A stretch of 64,000 bases of DNA from Trichomonas vaginalis G3 (lineage: Eukaryota > Parabasalia > Trichomonadida > Trichomonadidae): NCBI RefSeq assembly GCF_026262505.1, contig NC_067204.1, positions 12,046,522 through 12,110,521 of the forward strand. The letters run 5' to 3'. The notes under the pieces were generated by a model that was not told the origin of the DNA, did no database searches, and saw nothing but the letters and a program-made list of their open reading frames with translations. Positions 40,855 to 52,167 of the stretch are shown here, piece after piece (position 1 is the first letter of the stretch; each line of letters opens with the position of its first letter). The translations under genes and the position numbers were made by a program.

Positions 40855-43800
40855 TGCACTCCTGACGGTCGCAGTGTCTCATTCCGGAGACATTGCCTGT
40901 GTATGTCTCCCAGAATGGCATACTGTTCCGCATTCATAACTTGAATGCGGAACTTTGACCGACAAGAGTGCATTGTGCACTCTTGTTGGTCTGCATGTGT
41001 CATTCCGGGAGACATTGCCTGTGCATGTCTCCCAGAATGGCATACTGTTCCGCATTCATAACTTGAATGCGGAACTTTGACCGACAAGAGTGCATTGTGC
41101 ACTCTTGTTGGTCTGCATGTGTCATTCCGGGAGACATTGCCTGTGCATGTCTCCCAGAACGAGACAATTTATTGCAATCAAAATACGATTGCAAAACTTT
41201 GACCGACAAGAGTGCATTGTGCACTCTTGTTGGTCTGCATGTGTCATTCCGGGAGACATTGCCTGTGCATGTCTCCCAGAACGAGACAATTTATTGCAAT
41301 CAGAATACGATTGCAAAACTTTGACCGACAAGAGTGCATTGTGCACTCTTGTTGGTCTGCATGTGTCATTCCGGGAGACATTGCCTGTGCATGTCTCCCA
41401 GAATGAAACAATTTATTGCAATCAGAATACGATTGCAAAACTTTGACCGACAAGAGTGCATTGTGCACTCTTGTTGGTCTGCATGTGTCATTCCGGGAGA
41501 CATTGCCTGTGCATGTCTCCCAGAATGGCATACTGTTCCGCATTCATAACTTGAATGCGGAACTTTGACCGACAAGAGTGCATTGTGCACTCTTGTTGGT
41601 CTGCATGTGTCATTCCGGGAGACATTGCCTGTGCATGTCTCCCAGAATGGCATACTGTTCCGCATTCATAACTTGAATGCGGAACTTTGACCGACAAGAG
41701 TGCATTGTGCACTCTTGTTGGTCTGCATGTGTCATTCCGGGAGACATTGCCTGTGCATGTCTCCCAGAATGGCATACTGTTCCGCATTCATAACTTGAAT
41801 GCGGAACTTTGACCGACAAGAGTGCATTGTGCACTCTTGTTGGTCTGCATGTGTCATTCCGGGAGACATTGCCTGTGCATGTCTCCCAGAACGAGACAAT
41901 TTATTGCAATCAGAATACGATTGCAAAACTTTGACCGACAAGAGTGCATTGTGCACTCTTGTTGGTCTGCATGTGTCATTCCGGGAGACATTGCCTGTGC
42001 ATGTCTCCCAGAATGAACAATTTATTGCAATCAGAATACGATTGCAAAACTTTGACCGACAAGAGTGCATTGTGCACTCTTGTTGGTCTGCATGTGTCAT
42101 TCCGGGAGACATTGCCTGTGCATGTCTCCCAGAATGGCATACTGTTGCATTCATACTTGAATGCGGAACTTTGACCGACAAGAGTGCATTGTGCACTCTT
42201 GTTGGTCTGCATGTGTCATTCCGGGAGACATTGCCTGTGCATGTCTCCCAGAATGGCATACTGTTCCGCATCATAACTTGAATGCGGAACTTTGACCGAC
42301 AAGAGTGCATTGTGCACTCTTGTTGGTCTGCATGTGTCATTCCGGGAGACATTGCCTGTGCATGTCTCCCAGAATGGCAACATTGTTCGCATCATAACTT
42401 GATGCGGAACTTTGACCGACAAGAGTGCATTGTGCACTCTTGTTGGTCTGCATGTGTCATTCCGGGAGACATTGCCTGTGCATGTCTCCCAGAACGAGAC
42501 AATTTATTGCAATCAGAATACGATTGCAAAACTTTGACCGACAAGAGTGCATTGTGCACTCTTGTTGGTCTGCATGTGTCATTCCGGGAGACATTGCCTG
42601 TGCATGTCTCCCAGAATGAACAATTTATTGCAATCAGAATACGATTGCAAAACTTTGACCGACAAGAGTGCATTGTGCACTCTTGTTGGTCTGCATGTGT
42701 CATTCCGGGAGACATTGCCTGTGCATGTCTCCCAGAATGGCATACTGTTCCGCATTCATAACTTGAATGCGGAACTTTGACCGACAAGAGTGCATTGTGC
42801 ACTCTTGTTGGTCTGCATGTGTCATTCCGGGAGACATTGCCTGTGCATGTCTCCCAGAATGAGACAATTTATTGCAATCAAATACGATTGCAAAACTTTG
42901 ACCGACAAGAGTGCATTGTGCACTCTTGTTGGTCTGCATGTGTCATTCCGGGAGACATTGCCTGTGCATGTCTCCCAGAATGAACAATTTATTGCAATCA
43001 GAATACGATTGCAAAACTTTGACCGACAAGAGTGCATTGTGCACTCTTGTTGGTCTGCATGTGTCATTCCGGGAGACATTGCCTGTGCATGTCTCCCAGA
43101 ATGGCATACTGTTGCATTCATAACTTGAATGCGGAACTTTGACCGACAAGAGTGCATTGTGCACTCTTGTTGGTCTGCATGTGTCATTCCGGGAGACATT
43201 GCCTGTGCATGTCTCCCAGAATGAGACAATTTATTGCAATCAAATACGATTGCAAAACTTTGACCGACAAGAGTGCATTGTGCACTCTTGTTGGTCTGCA
43301 TGTGTCATTCCGGGAGACATTGCCTGTGCATGTCTCCCAGAATGAACAATTTATTGCAATCAGAATACGATTGCAAAACTTTGACCGACAAGAGTGCATT
43401 GTGCACTCTTGTTGGTCTGCATGTGTCATTCCGGGAGACATTGCCTGTGCATGTCTCCCAGAATGGCATACTGTTCCGCATTCATAACTTGAATGCGGAA
43501 CTTTGACCGACAAGAGTGCATTGTGCACTCTTGTTGGTCTGCATGTGTCATTCCGGGAGACATTGCCTGTGCATGTCTCCCAGAATGGCATACTGTTCCG
43601 CATTCATAACTTGAATGCGGAACTTTGACCGACAAGAGTGCATTGTGCACTCTTGTTGGTCTGCATGTGTCATTCCGGGAGACATTGCCTGTGCATGTCT
43701 CCCAGAATGGCATACTGTTCCGCATTCATACTTGAATGCGGAACTTTGACCGACAAGAGTGCATTGTGCACTCTTGTTGGTCTGCATGTGTCATTCCGGG

Positions 43801-46800
43801 AGACATTGCCTGTGCATGTCTCCCAGAATGGCATACTGTTCCGCATTCAAGTTATGAATGCGGAACTTTGACCGACAAGAGTGCATTGTGCACTCTTGTT
43901 GGTCTGCATGTGTCATTCCGGGAGACATTGCCTGTGCATGTCTCCCAGAATGGCATACTGTTCCGCATTCATAACTTGAATGCGGAACTTTGACCGACAA
44001 GAGTGCATTGTGCACTCTTGTTGGTCTGCATGTGTCATTCCGGGAGACATTGCCTGTGCATGTCTCCCAGAACGAGACAATTTATTGCAATCAGAATACG
44101 ATTGCAAAACTTTGACCGACAAGAGTGACATTGTGCACTCTTGTTGGTCTGCATGTGTCATTCCGGGAGACATTGCCTGTGCATGTCTCCCAGAATGCAA
44201 TTTATTGCAATTCAGAATACGATTGCAAAACTTTGACCGACAAGAGTGCATTGTGCACTCTTGTTGGTCTGCATGTGTCATTCCGGGAGACATTGCCTGT
44301 GCATGTCTCCCAGAATGGCAATTTATTGCATCATACTTGAATGCGGAACTTTGACCGACAAGAGTGCATTGTGCACTCTTGTTGGTCTGCATGTGTCATT
44401 CCGGGAGACATTGCCTGTGCATGTCTCCCAGAATGAGCAATTTATTGCATCAAATACGATTGCAAAACTTTGACCGACAAGAGTGCATTGTGCACTCTTG
44501 TTGGTCTGCATGTGTCATTCCGGGAGACATTGCCTGTGCATGTCTCCCAGAATGAACAATTTATTGCAATCAGAATACGATTGCAAAACTTTGACCGACA
44601 AGAGTGCATTGTGCACTCTTGTTGGTCTGCATGTGTCATTCCGGGAGACATTGCCTGTGCATGTCTCCCAGAATGGCATACTGTTCCGCATTCATAACTT
44701 GAATGCGGAACTTTGACCGACAAGAGTGCATTGTGCACTCTTGTTGGTCTGCATGTGTCATTCCGGGAGACATTGCCTGTGCATGTCTCCCAGAATGGCA
44801 TACTGTTCCGCATTCATACTTGAATGCGGAACTTTGACCGACAAGAGTGCATTGTGCACTCTTGTTGGTCTGCATGTGTCATTCCGGGAGACATTGCCTG
44901 TGCATGTCTCCCAGAATGGCATACTGTTCCGCATTCATAACTTGAATGCGGAACTTTGACCGACAAGAGTGCATTGTGCACTCTTGTTGGTCTGCATGTG
45001 TCATTCCGGGAGACATTGCCTGTGCATGTCTCCCAGAACGAGACAATTTATTGCAATCAGAATACGATTGCAAAACTTTGACCGACAAGAGTGCATTGTG
45101 CACTCTTGTTGGTCTGCATGTGTCATTCCGGGAGACATTGCCTGTGCATGTCTCCCAGAATGAAACAATTTATTGCAATCAGAATACGATTGCAAAACTT
45201 TGACCGACAAGAGTGCATTGTGCACTCTTGTTGGTCTGCATGTGTCATTCCGGGAGACATTGCCTGTGCATGTCTCCCAGAATGGCATACTGTTCCGCAT
45301 TCATAACTTGAATGCGGAACTTTGACCGACAAGAGTGCATTGTGCACTCTTGTTGGTCTGCATGTGTCATTCCGGGAGACATTGCCTGTGCATGTCTCCC
45401 AGAATGGCATACTGTTCCGCATTCATAACTTGAATGCGGAACTTTGACCGACAAGAGTGCATTGTGCACTCTTGTTGGTCTGCATGTGTCATTCCGGGAG
45501 ACATTGCCTGTGCATGTCTCCCAGAATGGCATACTGTTCCGCATTCATAACTTGAATGCGGAACTTTGACCGACAAGAGTGCATTGTGCACTCTTGTTGG
45601 TCTGCATGTGTCATTCCGGGAGACATTGCCTGTGCATGTCTCCCAGAATGGCATACTGTTCCGCATTCATAACTTGAATGCGGAACTTTGACCGACAAGA
45701 GTGCATTGTGCACTCTTGTTGGTCTGCATGTGTCATTCCGGGAGACATTGCCTGTGCATGTCTCCCAGAATGGCATACTGTTCCGCATTCATAACTTGAA
45801 TGCGGAACTTTGACCGACAAGAGTGCATTGTGCACTCTTGTTGGTCTGCATGTGTCATTCCGGGAGACATTGCCTGTGCATGTCTCCCAGAACGAGACAA
45901 TTTATTGCAATCAGAATACGATTGCAAAACTTTGACCGACAAGAGTGCATTGTGCACTCTTGTTGGTCTGCGTGTGTCATTCCGGGAGACATTGCCTGTG
46001 CATGTCTCCCAGAATGGCATACTGTTCCGCATTCATAACTTGAATGCGGAACTTTGACCGACAAGAGTGCATTGTGCACTCTTGTTGGTCTGCATGTGTC
46101 ATTCCGGGAGACATTGCCTGTGCATGTCTCCCAGAATGGCATACTGTTCCGCATTCATAACTTGAATGCGGAACTTTGACCGACAAGAGTGCATTGTGCA
46201 CTCTTGTTGGTCTGCATGTGTCATTCCGGGAGACATTGCCTGTGCATGTCTCCCAGAATGGCATACTGTTCCGCATTCATAACTTGAATGCGGAACTTTG
46301 ACCGACAAGAGTGCATTGTGCACTCTTGTTGGTCTGCATGTGTCATTCCGGGAGACATTGCCTGTGCATGTCTCCCAGAATGGCATACTGTTCCGCATTC
46401 ATAACTTGAATGCGGAACTTTGACCGACAAGAGTGCATTGTGCACTCTTGTTGGTCTGCATGTGTCATTCCGGGAGACATTGCCTGTGCATGTCTCCCAG
46501 AATGGCATACTGTTCCGCATTCATAACTTGAATGCGGAACTTTGACCGACAAGAGTGCATTGTGCACTCTTGTTGGTCTGCATGTGTCATTCCGGGAGAC
46601 ATTGCCTGTGCATGTCTCCCAGAATGGCATACTGTTCCGCATTCATAACTTGAATGCGGAACTTTGACCGACAAGAGTGCATTGTGCACTCTTGTTGGTC
46701 TGCATGTGTCATTCCGGGAGACATTGCCTGTGCATGTCTCCCAGAATGGCATACTGTTCCGCATTCATAACTTGAATGCGGAACTTTGACCGACAAGAGT

Positions 46801-47426
46801 GCATTGTGCACTCTTGTTGGTCTGCATGTGTCATTCCGGGAGACATTGCCTGTGCATGTCTCCCAGAATGGCATACTGTTCCGCATTCATAACTTGAATG
46901 CGGAACTTTGACCGACAAGAGTGCATTGTGCACTCTTGTTGGTCTGCATGTGTCATTCCGGGAGACATTGCCTGTGCATGTCTCCCAGAATGGCATACTG
47001 TTCCGCATTCATAACTTGAATGCGGAACTTTGACCGACAAGAGTGCATTGTGCACTCTTGTTGGTCTGCATGTGTCATTCCGGGAGACATTGCCTGTGCA
47101 TGTCTCCCAGAATGGATACTGTTCCGCATTCATAACTTGAATGCGGAACTTTGACCGACAAGAGTGCATTGTGCACTCTTGTTGGTCTGCATGTGTCATT
47201 CCGGGAGACATTGCCTGTGCATGTCTCCCAGAATGGCATACTGTTCCGCATTCATAACTTGAATGCGGAACTTTGACCGACAAGAGTGCATTGTGCACTC
47301 TTGTTGGTCTGCATGTGTCATTCCGGGAGACATTGCCTGTGCATGTCTCCCAGAACGAGACAATTTATTGCAATCAGAATACGATTGCAAAACTTTGACC
47401 GACAAGAGTGCATTGTGCACTCTTGT
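40855..47426. repeat. 122-bp hairpin satellite array, about 54 units, two interchangeable unit types
   Basis: The constant part (about 85 bp) carries two hairpins. H1 is GACC-G-ACAAGAGTGCA, loop TTG, TGCACTCTTGT-T-GGTC, a 16-bp stem with one G:T (example 41201-41235). H2 is GGGAGACAT...ATGTCTCCC (41251-41277). The remaining about 37 bp is one of two sequences. Type A has hairpin GTTCCGCATTCA-TAACT-TGAATGCGGAAC (example 41535-41563); type B has TTGCAATC-AGAATAC-GATTGCAA (41294-41316). Type A dominates; type B occurs singly or in runs near 41.1-41.4, 41.9-42.0, 42.5-42.6, 42.9-43.3, 44.1-44.6, 45.0-45.2, 45.9 and 47.35 kb. The first unit (40855-40915) is diverged, as array edges often are. No coding role: 122 is not a multiple of 3. 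Confidence 0.95.
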
Positions 47427-47806
47427 TTGTCATCCACTATGATACTTAGAGAAAATACTTTACTTACATTATTTAAAATATTAATTTCCCTATTTAATAT
47501 TTATTTATTATTTTTTGTGCTTTATATTCCCTATGGCATGTACTGAACTATTTTATAGACTCTACCGAGCTATCTCCACATATAAACATTTGACAATAAC
47601 ACATATATACTCTCTTCATATTCTAGTCTCATGACATATTATTGCAAAAGCTATATTTATACAGCATACCTCATAAAGTCTCATTATATCCCTATCTAAG
47701 CGTTCAAAACCTATTTTCCCCACGTAATCTGATTCTTCAGGCTCCGCTGATTCGATTTCTGCTGTCAGATCGTGAAAATATGAATCACATAACAAGATAA
47801 ACACAA
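47174..47806. repeat. Left arm of a 633-bp-arm palindrome
   Basis: Mirror image of 48069-48701 about the centre 47937.5, by eye without mismatch. The outer about 253 bp are the last two satellite units (one type A, one type B); the inner about 380 bp are unique AT-rich sequence starting TTTGTCATCCACTATG at about 47427. Confidence 0.9.
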
Positions 47807-48068
47807 ATCCAAAATAATAATGTTTTCTTCAAATTGACTCTTCCACGATATTCATATATTTGTTATTAATTCCGTTTTCCCTTACAAATGTATTTAATTT
47901 TCTGAATAATACGTATTATAAAATGAATATCTCAAAAACTAAATTAAAAAATTAATACTGGGTAATAACTAGATATATTGTGACTTTTTGAATTCACACA
48001 CTTTTGGAAAAAATTGAATTTTTCTAAAATGATGTTGTTTTTTTACGGAAAATATCAAGTTGGGTAAC
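47807..48068. other. Palindrome spacer
   Basis: 262-bp AT-rich unique sequence between the arms, with no open frame or repeat. Confidence 0.6.
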
Positions 48069-48701
48069 TTGTGTTTATCTTGTTATGTGATTCATATTTT
48101 CACGATCTGACAGCAGAAATCGAATCAGCGGAGCCTGAAGAATCAGATTACGTGGGGAAAATAGGTTTTGAACGCTTAGATAGGGATATAATGAGACTTT
48201 ATGAGGTATGCTGTATAAATATAGCTTTTGCAATAATATGTCATGAGACTAGAATATGAAGAGAGTATATATGTGTTATTGTCAAATGTTTATATGTGGA
48301 GATAGCTCGGTAGAGTCTATAAAATAGTTCAGTACATGCCATAGGGAATATAAAGCACAAAAAATAATAAATAAATATTAAATAGGGAAATTAATATTTT
48401 AAATAATGTAAGTAAAGTATTTTCTCTAAGTATCATAGTGGATGACAAACAAGAGTGCACAATGCACTCTTGTCGGTCAAAGTTTTGCAATCGTATTCTG
48501 ATTGCAATAAATTGTCTCGTTCTGGGAGACATGCACAGGCAATGTCTCCCGGAATGACACATGCAGACCAACAAGAGTGCACAATGCACTCTTGTCGGTC
48601 AAAGTTCCGCATTCAAGTTATGAATGCGGAACAGTATGCCATTCTGGGAGACATGCACAGGCAATGTCTCCCGGAATGACACATGCAGACCAACAAGAGT
48701 G
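48069..48701. repeat. Right arm of the palindrome, ending in two inverted satellite units
   Basis: Inverted copy of 47174-47806. The satellite part (about 48449-48701) holds one type B and one type A unit in the opposite orientation to the main array, then breaks off inside the H1 stem at CAACAAGAGTG. Confidence 0.9.
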
Positions 48702-50436
48702 AACAATCCGCTTTCTCCTTTGAAATCCAACATTCTAATCACATCTACATTAATAAATTGTTATAAAATACTAATCAAAGATCCAATACAATTCTACTAT
48801 CTTATTCACACATTACCAATGTTAACACCTCTTATAACTTAAATTATTTCATAAAATTTGTTTTTATATCTTATTATTTTCTCATAATGCTTCTAATACA
48901 TCTCTAATTTCTTACATTCAAACACCAATATCGTCATACTATCATAAGCACTTAATTTTTTCAAATTTTAGACTTAAATTTGAGCTACATTTTCATCATC
49001 ATTTTTAGCCTTAAGCTTCTATAAGGTTATAATACATTATCGTAATATTCTAATATTTATGATTCTTACTACTCAATTCAATATAATCATATAAGTCACT
49101 CATAATCAGGAGCATAATTTAAAAATCTATAGCTCATATTTTGACAATTATATATATAGATGATGCATATTGCAATTCCGGTTTCAACACGATCAAATGT
49201 CAAACCATGATAAAATATATATCAATTTACAAAATATCGATTAACATTAGAATCCATATCTAATTCCATCAATGCACAAGTTGTAAATGCTTAATTCATC
49301 TTTGAGAAACGTGAATAGCACAATTTTATAAGATTATTTGTTGAATATTTAAAATATAAGCCAAATCGAATCTGTTGTATATTACTTTAGTTTATAATTG
49401 AATGTTAAATGTGCTCAGATAAATATTTGAGTCAGATATCGCATTTTCTAATTTCAAAATTTATCTCATGAAGTTAGAATTTATTTGATCATACAACATC
49501 ATATTAGTCAAACTAGAGTTCAATTGCGATTCCAAAATGGAACAATTGCTTGTTTTATCAAAATGTTAAAATATTAATCTAAAAAACTTAATATCTAACC
49601 AAAACATTCTAGAAATATCATATACATGTATATGCAATCTAAATGCACACGAAATACTGAAAATTAAAAAGAATATTTATGAGATTATTAAATCTTATGC
49701 ATTTCAATGAAGAGTCGATAATTATCATCTCTATAGGTTATATATCAACATATGAGTTTTTGGATTGACCACTACTATACTAATGTGATCAAATTAATCT
49801 GATTTCTTGAATTTTCATTTGAAGCATTCGCAGTAGTAGGAGTACCTTCATATATTAACATATTAAAAAATTGCGCCCAGATTCGCAGTTTAATCATGAT
49901 TTTAAGATTGCATTAGATTTCGAAATGCAGAAAAAAATCACTTTAGATTCCCTTCAAACTCTAAGCATAAGCATGTCTCTATATGAGGAAACTATTTGAG
50001 CTATTCATTTGGCGGCCCAAAAACTCATGTTGCCTGAGCGCAGAAAATACCAATTTTTGGACCCTGGGTCATGCATGTTTTCTAAATGTTGGAAAAGTAG
50101 GGTATTTATCTTGTGGTTGAAATGGCAAAAAATACCATTTATTCAAAACTAATATGGTAATTATATTGTTAGAAAATATATGAAGAAACAATTCATATGT
50201 TGACAAAAAATTCCACACATTCAATTTTAATTTGAGTGTTACAAGTATGACGCCATATGTTATGCACTTTTTCAATAAAATTATGATTTTTATTTTGAAT
50301 TGAAAAAAAATGCAAATGAATTTTTTAATCTTCTGTAAATACTAATTATAATGAGATGGTCCAAAGAAATATGAAAATTTGTCATTGTTTTCAATGATTA
50401 GCTTGATTTTAACGAAACTTTAAAATCGAGAATTGA
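48702..50436. other. Long AT-rich stretch without recognisable genes
   Basis: About 1.7 kb. No open frame of note, no tandem repeat, no terminal inverted repeats and no homology I can see to other parts of the window. Around 50010-50070 a GC-richer patch (GGCGGCCC, CCTGGGTC) stands out but cannot be assigned. Confidence 0.5.
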
Positions 50437-50664
50437 AAAGCAGTCACAAAAGTACCACGTGTATTGGCATCATCATTGCCACGCGTTGCGACTTTGCATA
50501 CAATGATGGGAGACATTAAATTCGAGATGTTTCCTGAAGAATGTCCTTTGACAGTTGAAAACTTCGTGACTCATTCGAAGCGAGGATATTACGACAACAC
50601 AAGAATCTTTCGTGTCGAAAGAAATTCCTGCATACAGATGGGAGATCCAACTGGTTCAGGCATA
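50437..50664 (+). pseudogene. Fragment of a PPWD1-type WD40-cyclophilin gene
   Basis: Matches 37369-37596 of the intact gene with about nine differences in 228 bases. It covers codons from just before the cyclophilin domain (VPRVLASSLPRVATLHTMMGD) to GDPTGSGI, then runs into unrelated sequence (IFFYLLH, stop). At the 3' end GGC TCT GGT has become GGT TCA GGC, all silent, while the adjacent DF codons have become NS. The rest of the gene, including the catalytic GSQFF region, is absent. It cannot encode a working isomerase. Confidence 0.85.
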
Positions 50665-51214
50665 ATATTTTTTTACCTTCTACATTAGAAATATCGTTGA
50701 TACAAACTGTAAAATAATGTGCGGAGGCGGTGACTCAAATAGATTTAGATCGAACCGTTTTATTTGTATAATTCAATTGAAAACATCTAAAAAATAATAC
50801 AAATTTTATATTTGGATCAAACCATATATAAAATTTCGAGATTTTGAGAATGAAAAGGAATGTTTGTCATGCTTTTGATTGATAGTGGCTCGGTTATCAA
50901 TTATATGATTCTACCAGTAAAAGACACCAGTCCGATTAAAAATGCCGTTGTACCTATGAATTTTTTTTTCAGAGGAATCTTTCAAAATAAACTCAGTTTC
51001 AACAATGAAGGAATTCCACGTGGCATATGGCAAGAATACTATGGATATCCAGCAGAAAAAATGTACAAATATCACAAACAATACAAAGCCTACAATTTCA
51101 AAAAACTTCTTTTTAATTTTTAACGAATTTTAAAGATTTTTCGGACAATATCATTAATTGCAGCATTGATTCTATAAAATTACTACATTCAATATGTACA
51201 TATACTAATATCAA
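50665..51214. other. Gene-debris region
   Basis: Sits between the cyclophilin fragment and the beta-helix remnant. One 87-codon frame (50860-51123) is listed separately. Nothing else is recognised. Confidence 0.4.
50860..51123 (+). CDS. Short open frame of unknown status
   Basis: 87 codons from an ATG, reading MFVMLLIDSGSVINYMIL...GIPRGIWQEYYGYPAEKMYKYHKQY. The codon use and the Trp/Tyr-rich motif look protein-like, but there is no initiator near the ATG and both neighbours are gene fragments, so this is more likely a piece of a larger lost gene than a functional one. I do not recognise it. Confidence 0.2.
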   Translation: MFVMLLIDSGSVINYMILPVKDTSPIKNAVVPMNFFFRGIFQNKLSFNNEGIPRGIWQEYYGYPAEKMYKYHKQYKAYNFKKLLFNF

Positions 51215-51970
51215 TCGAAATTCAGGAGAGGGTGGTTGCATCTCCTTTTTGGGTAAAAGCTCCATTATTCAAGACAGATTTTGTGCTATAAAATCTTACA
51301 CAAAAGATATTGGATTATATTCTTATGTAAATGTCCAAATAGATTCAAACAAAAATTCAATAAATTTTAGTTCCATCTTTCAATGTGGACATGATAACAC
51401 CGGAAGTTCCAGTATATTCCATCAATATGGATCACAAACTCTTATTTCTACAAATATCACTAAAACAAGATGTCAAAAATGGGCTGGTTATAGTTTTCAT
51501 TATAGTCCAGTTAAGATTAATTTTTGCTGTTTCAACTCTAATGACAATCATGAATCAAACTATGTATGCATGAAACATATGCAAACAAAGGATTCAAATA
51601 TCAAAAAATCTATATTCAAAAACAACTCATGTGAAACTAATATTTCAAATTGAGGCCTTCTTTATTCTGATTCATCAAATATTATTGTTTCTGAATGCAT
51701 TTTCATCAAAAACAAAGCGAATCATACTTTTGGTGCAGGCACGCAGGGAATTTTAACAGTAATAAATTGCACTGGAGATGACTTATCTGCAAATAGTTAT
51801 GATGGTACAATTAATACAAATAAAATGATGACTAATTCTTTTAATTTAAAGCTTTCACTTCTTTCATTAGGAAAATGTGAAGCAGAATTTCCATTTATTT
51901 TATATAAAAGCAATACCAAACAAAATATTATCCCATTTAATATATTTAAATGGTATTATTTTTGAAATTT
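51215..51970 (+). pseudogene. Broken beta-helix surface protein gene
   Basis: Open frame from about 51215 (SGEGGCISFLGKSSIIQDRFCAIKS...YVNVQIDSNKNSINFSSIFQCG, HQYGSQTLISTNITK) to a stop at 51651-51653. The same frame continues with LLYSDSSNIIVSECIFIKNKAN...GILTVINCTGD to another stop near 51964. The pattern of short beta-turns with C, N and G matches the trichomonad beta-helix surface family, as in 38063-39109. There is no signal peptide, start or membrane anchor, so it is a relic truncated at both ends with at least one internal stop. Confidence 0.65.
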
Positions 51971-52167
51971 TATTATCAGCATTATATTTAATTTTAATGT
52001 CACTGGAATATCATTTGAAGTCCTTATAAAATTGGCAAATTCCTTATATCATTTTGCTGGCTCATTTCAATTTATTTTCTATCTGAAAAATCTCAATTTA
52101 ACATTAAAAAAAAGTTGAAAAAGTTGGCAAAATTTAAATGTCGTGTGTTTACTAAGGAAAATTTAGA

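Noticed and set aside
40855-47426. CRISPR-like array
   Set aside because: There are no unique spacers. The variable part takes only two forms plus damaged versions, the period is too long, and the host is a eukaryote.
47616-48259. 62-codon frame present twice as mirror images (47616-47804 and 48071-48259)
   Set aside because: Both are the same palindrome arm, start at GTG, and are not open in the diverged arm copy at 40537-40645, so there is no sign of coding selection.
40855-48701. Dozens of overlapping open frames of 60-206 codons on both strands in the satellite
   Set aside because: They are forced by the repeated sequence. The unit is 122 bp, not a multiple of three, so frames rotate and the same peptides recur in register with the repeat; there is no initiator or independent coding signal.
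36214-51970. A tandem segmental duplication of PPWD1 plus surface gene on both sides of the arrays
   Set aside because: The order is suggestive, but the cyclophilin fragment is only 228 bp, the two surface-gene relics lie in opposite orientation and do not align with each other closely, and no further shared sequence is visible.
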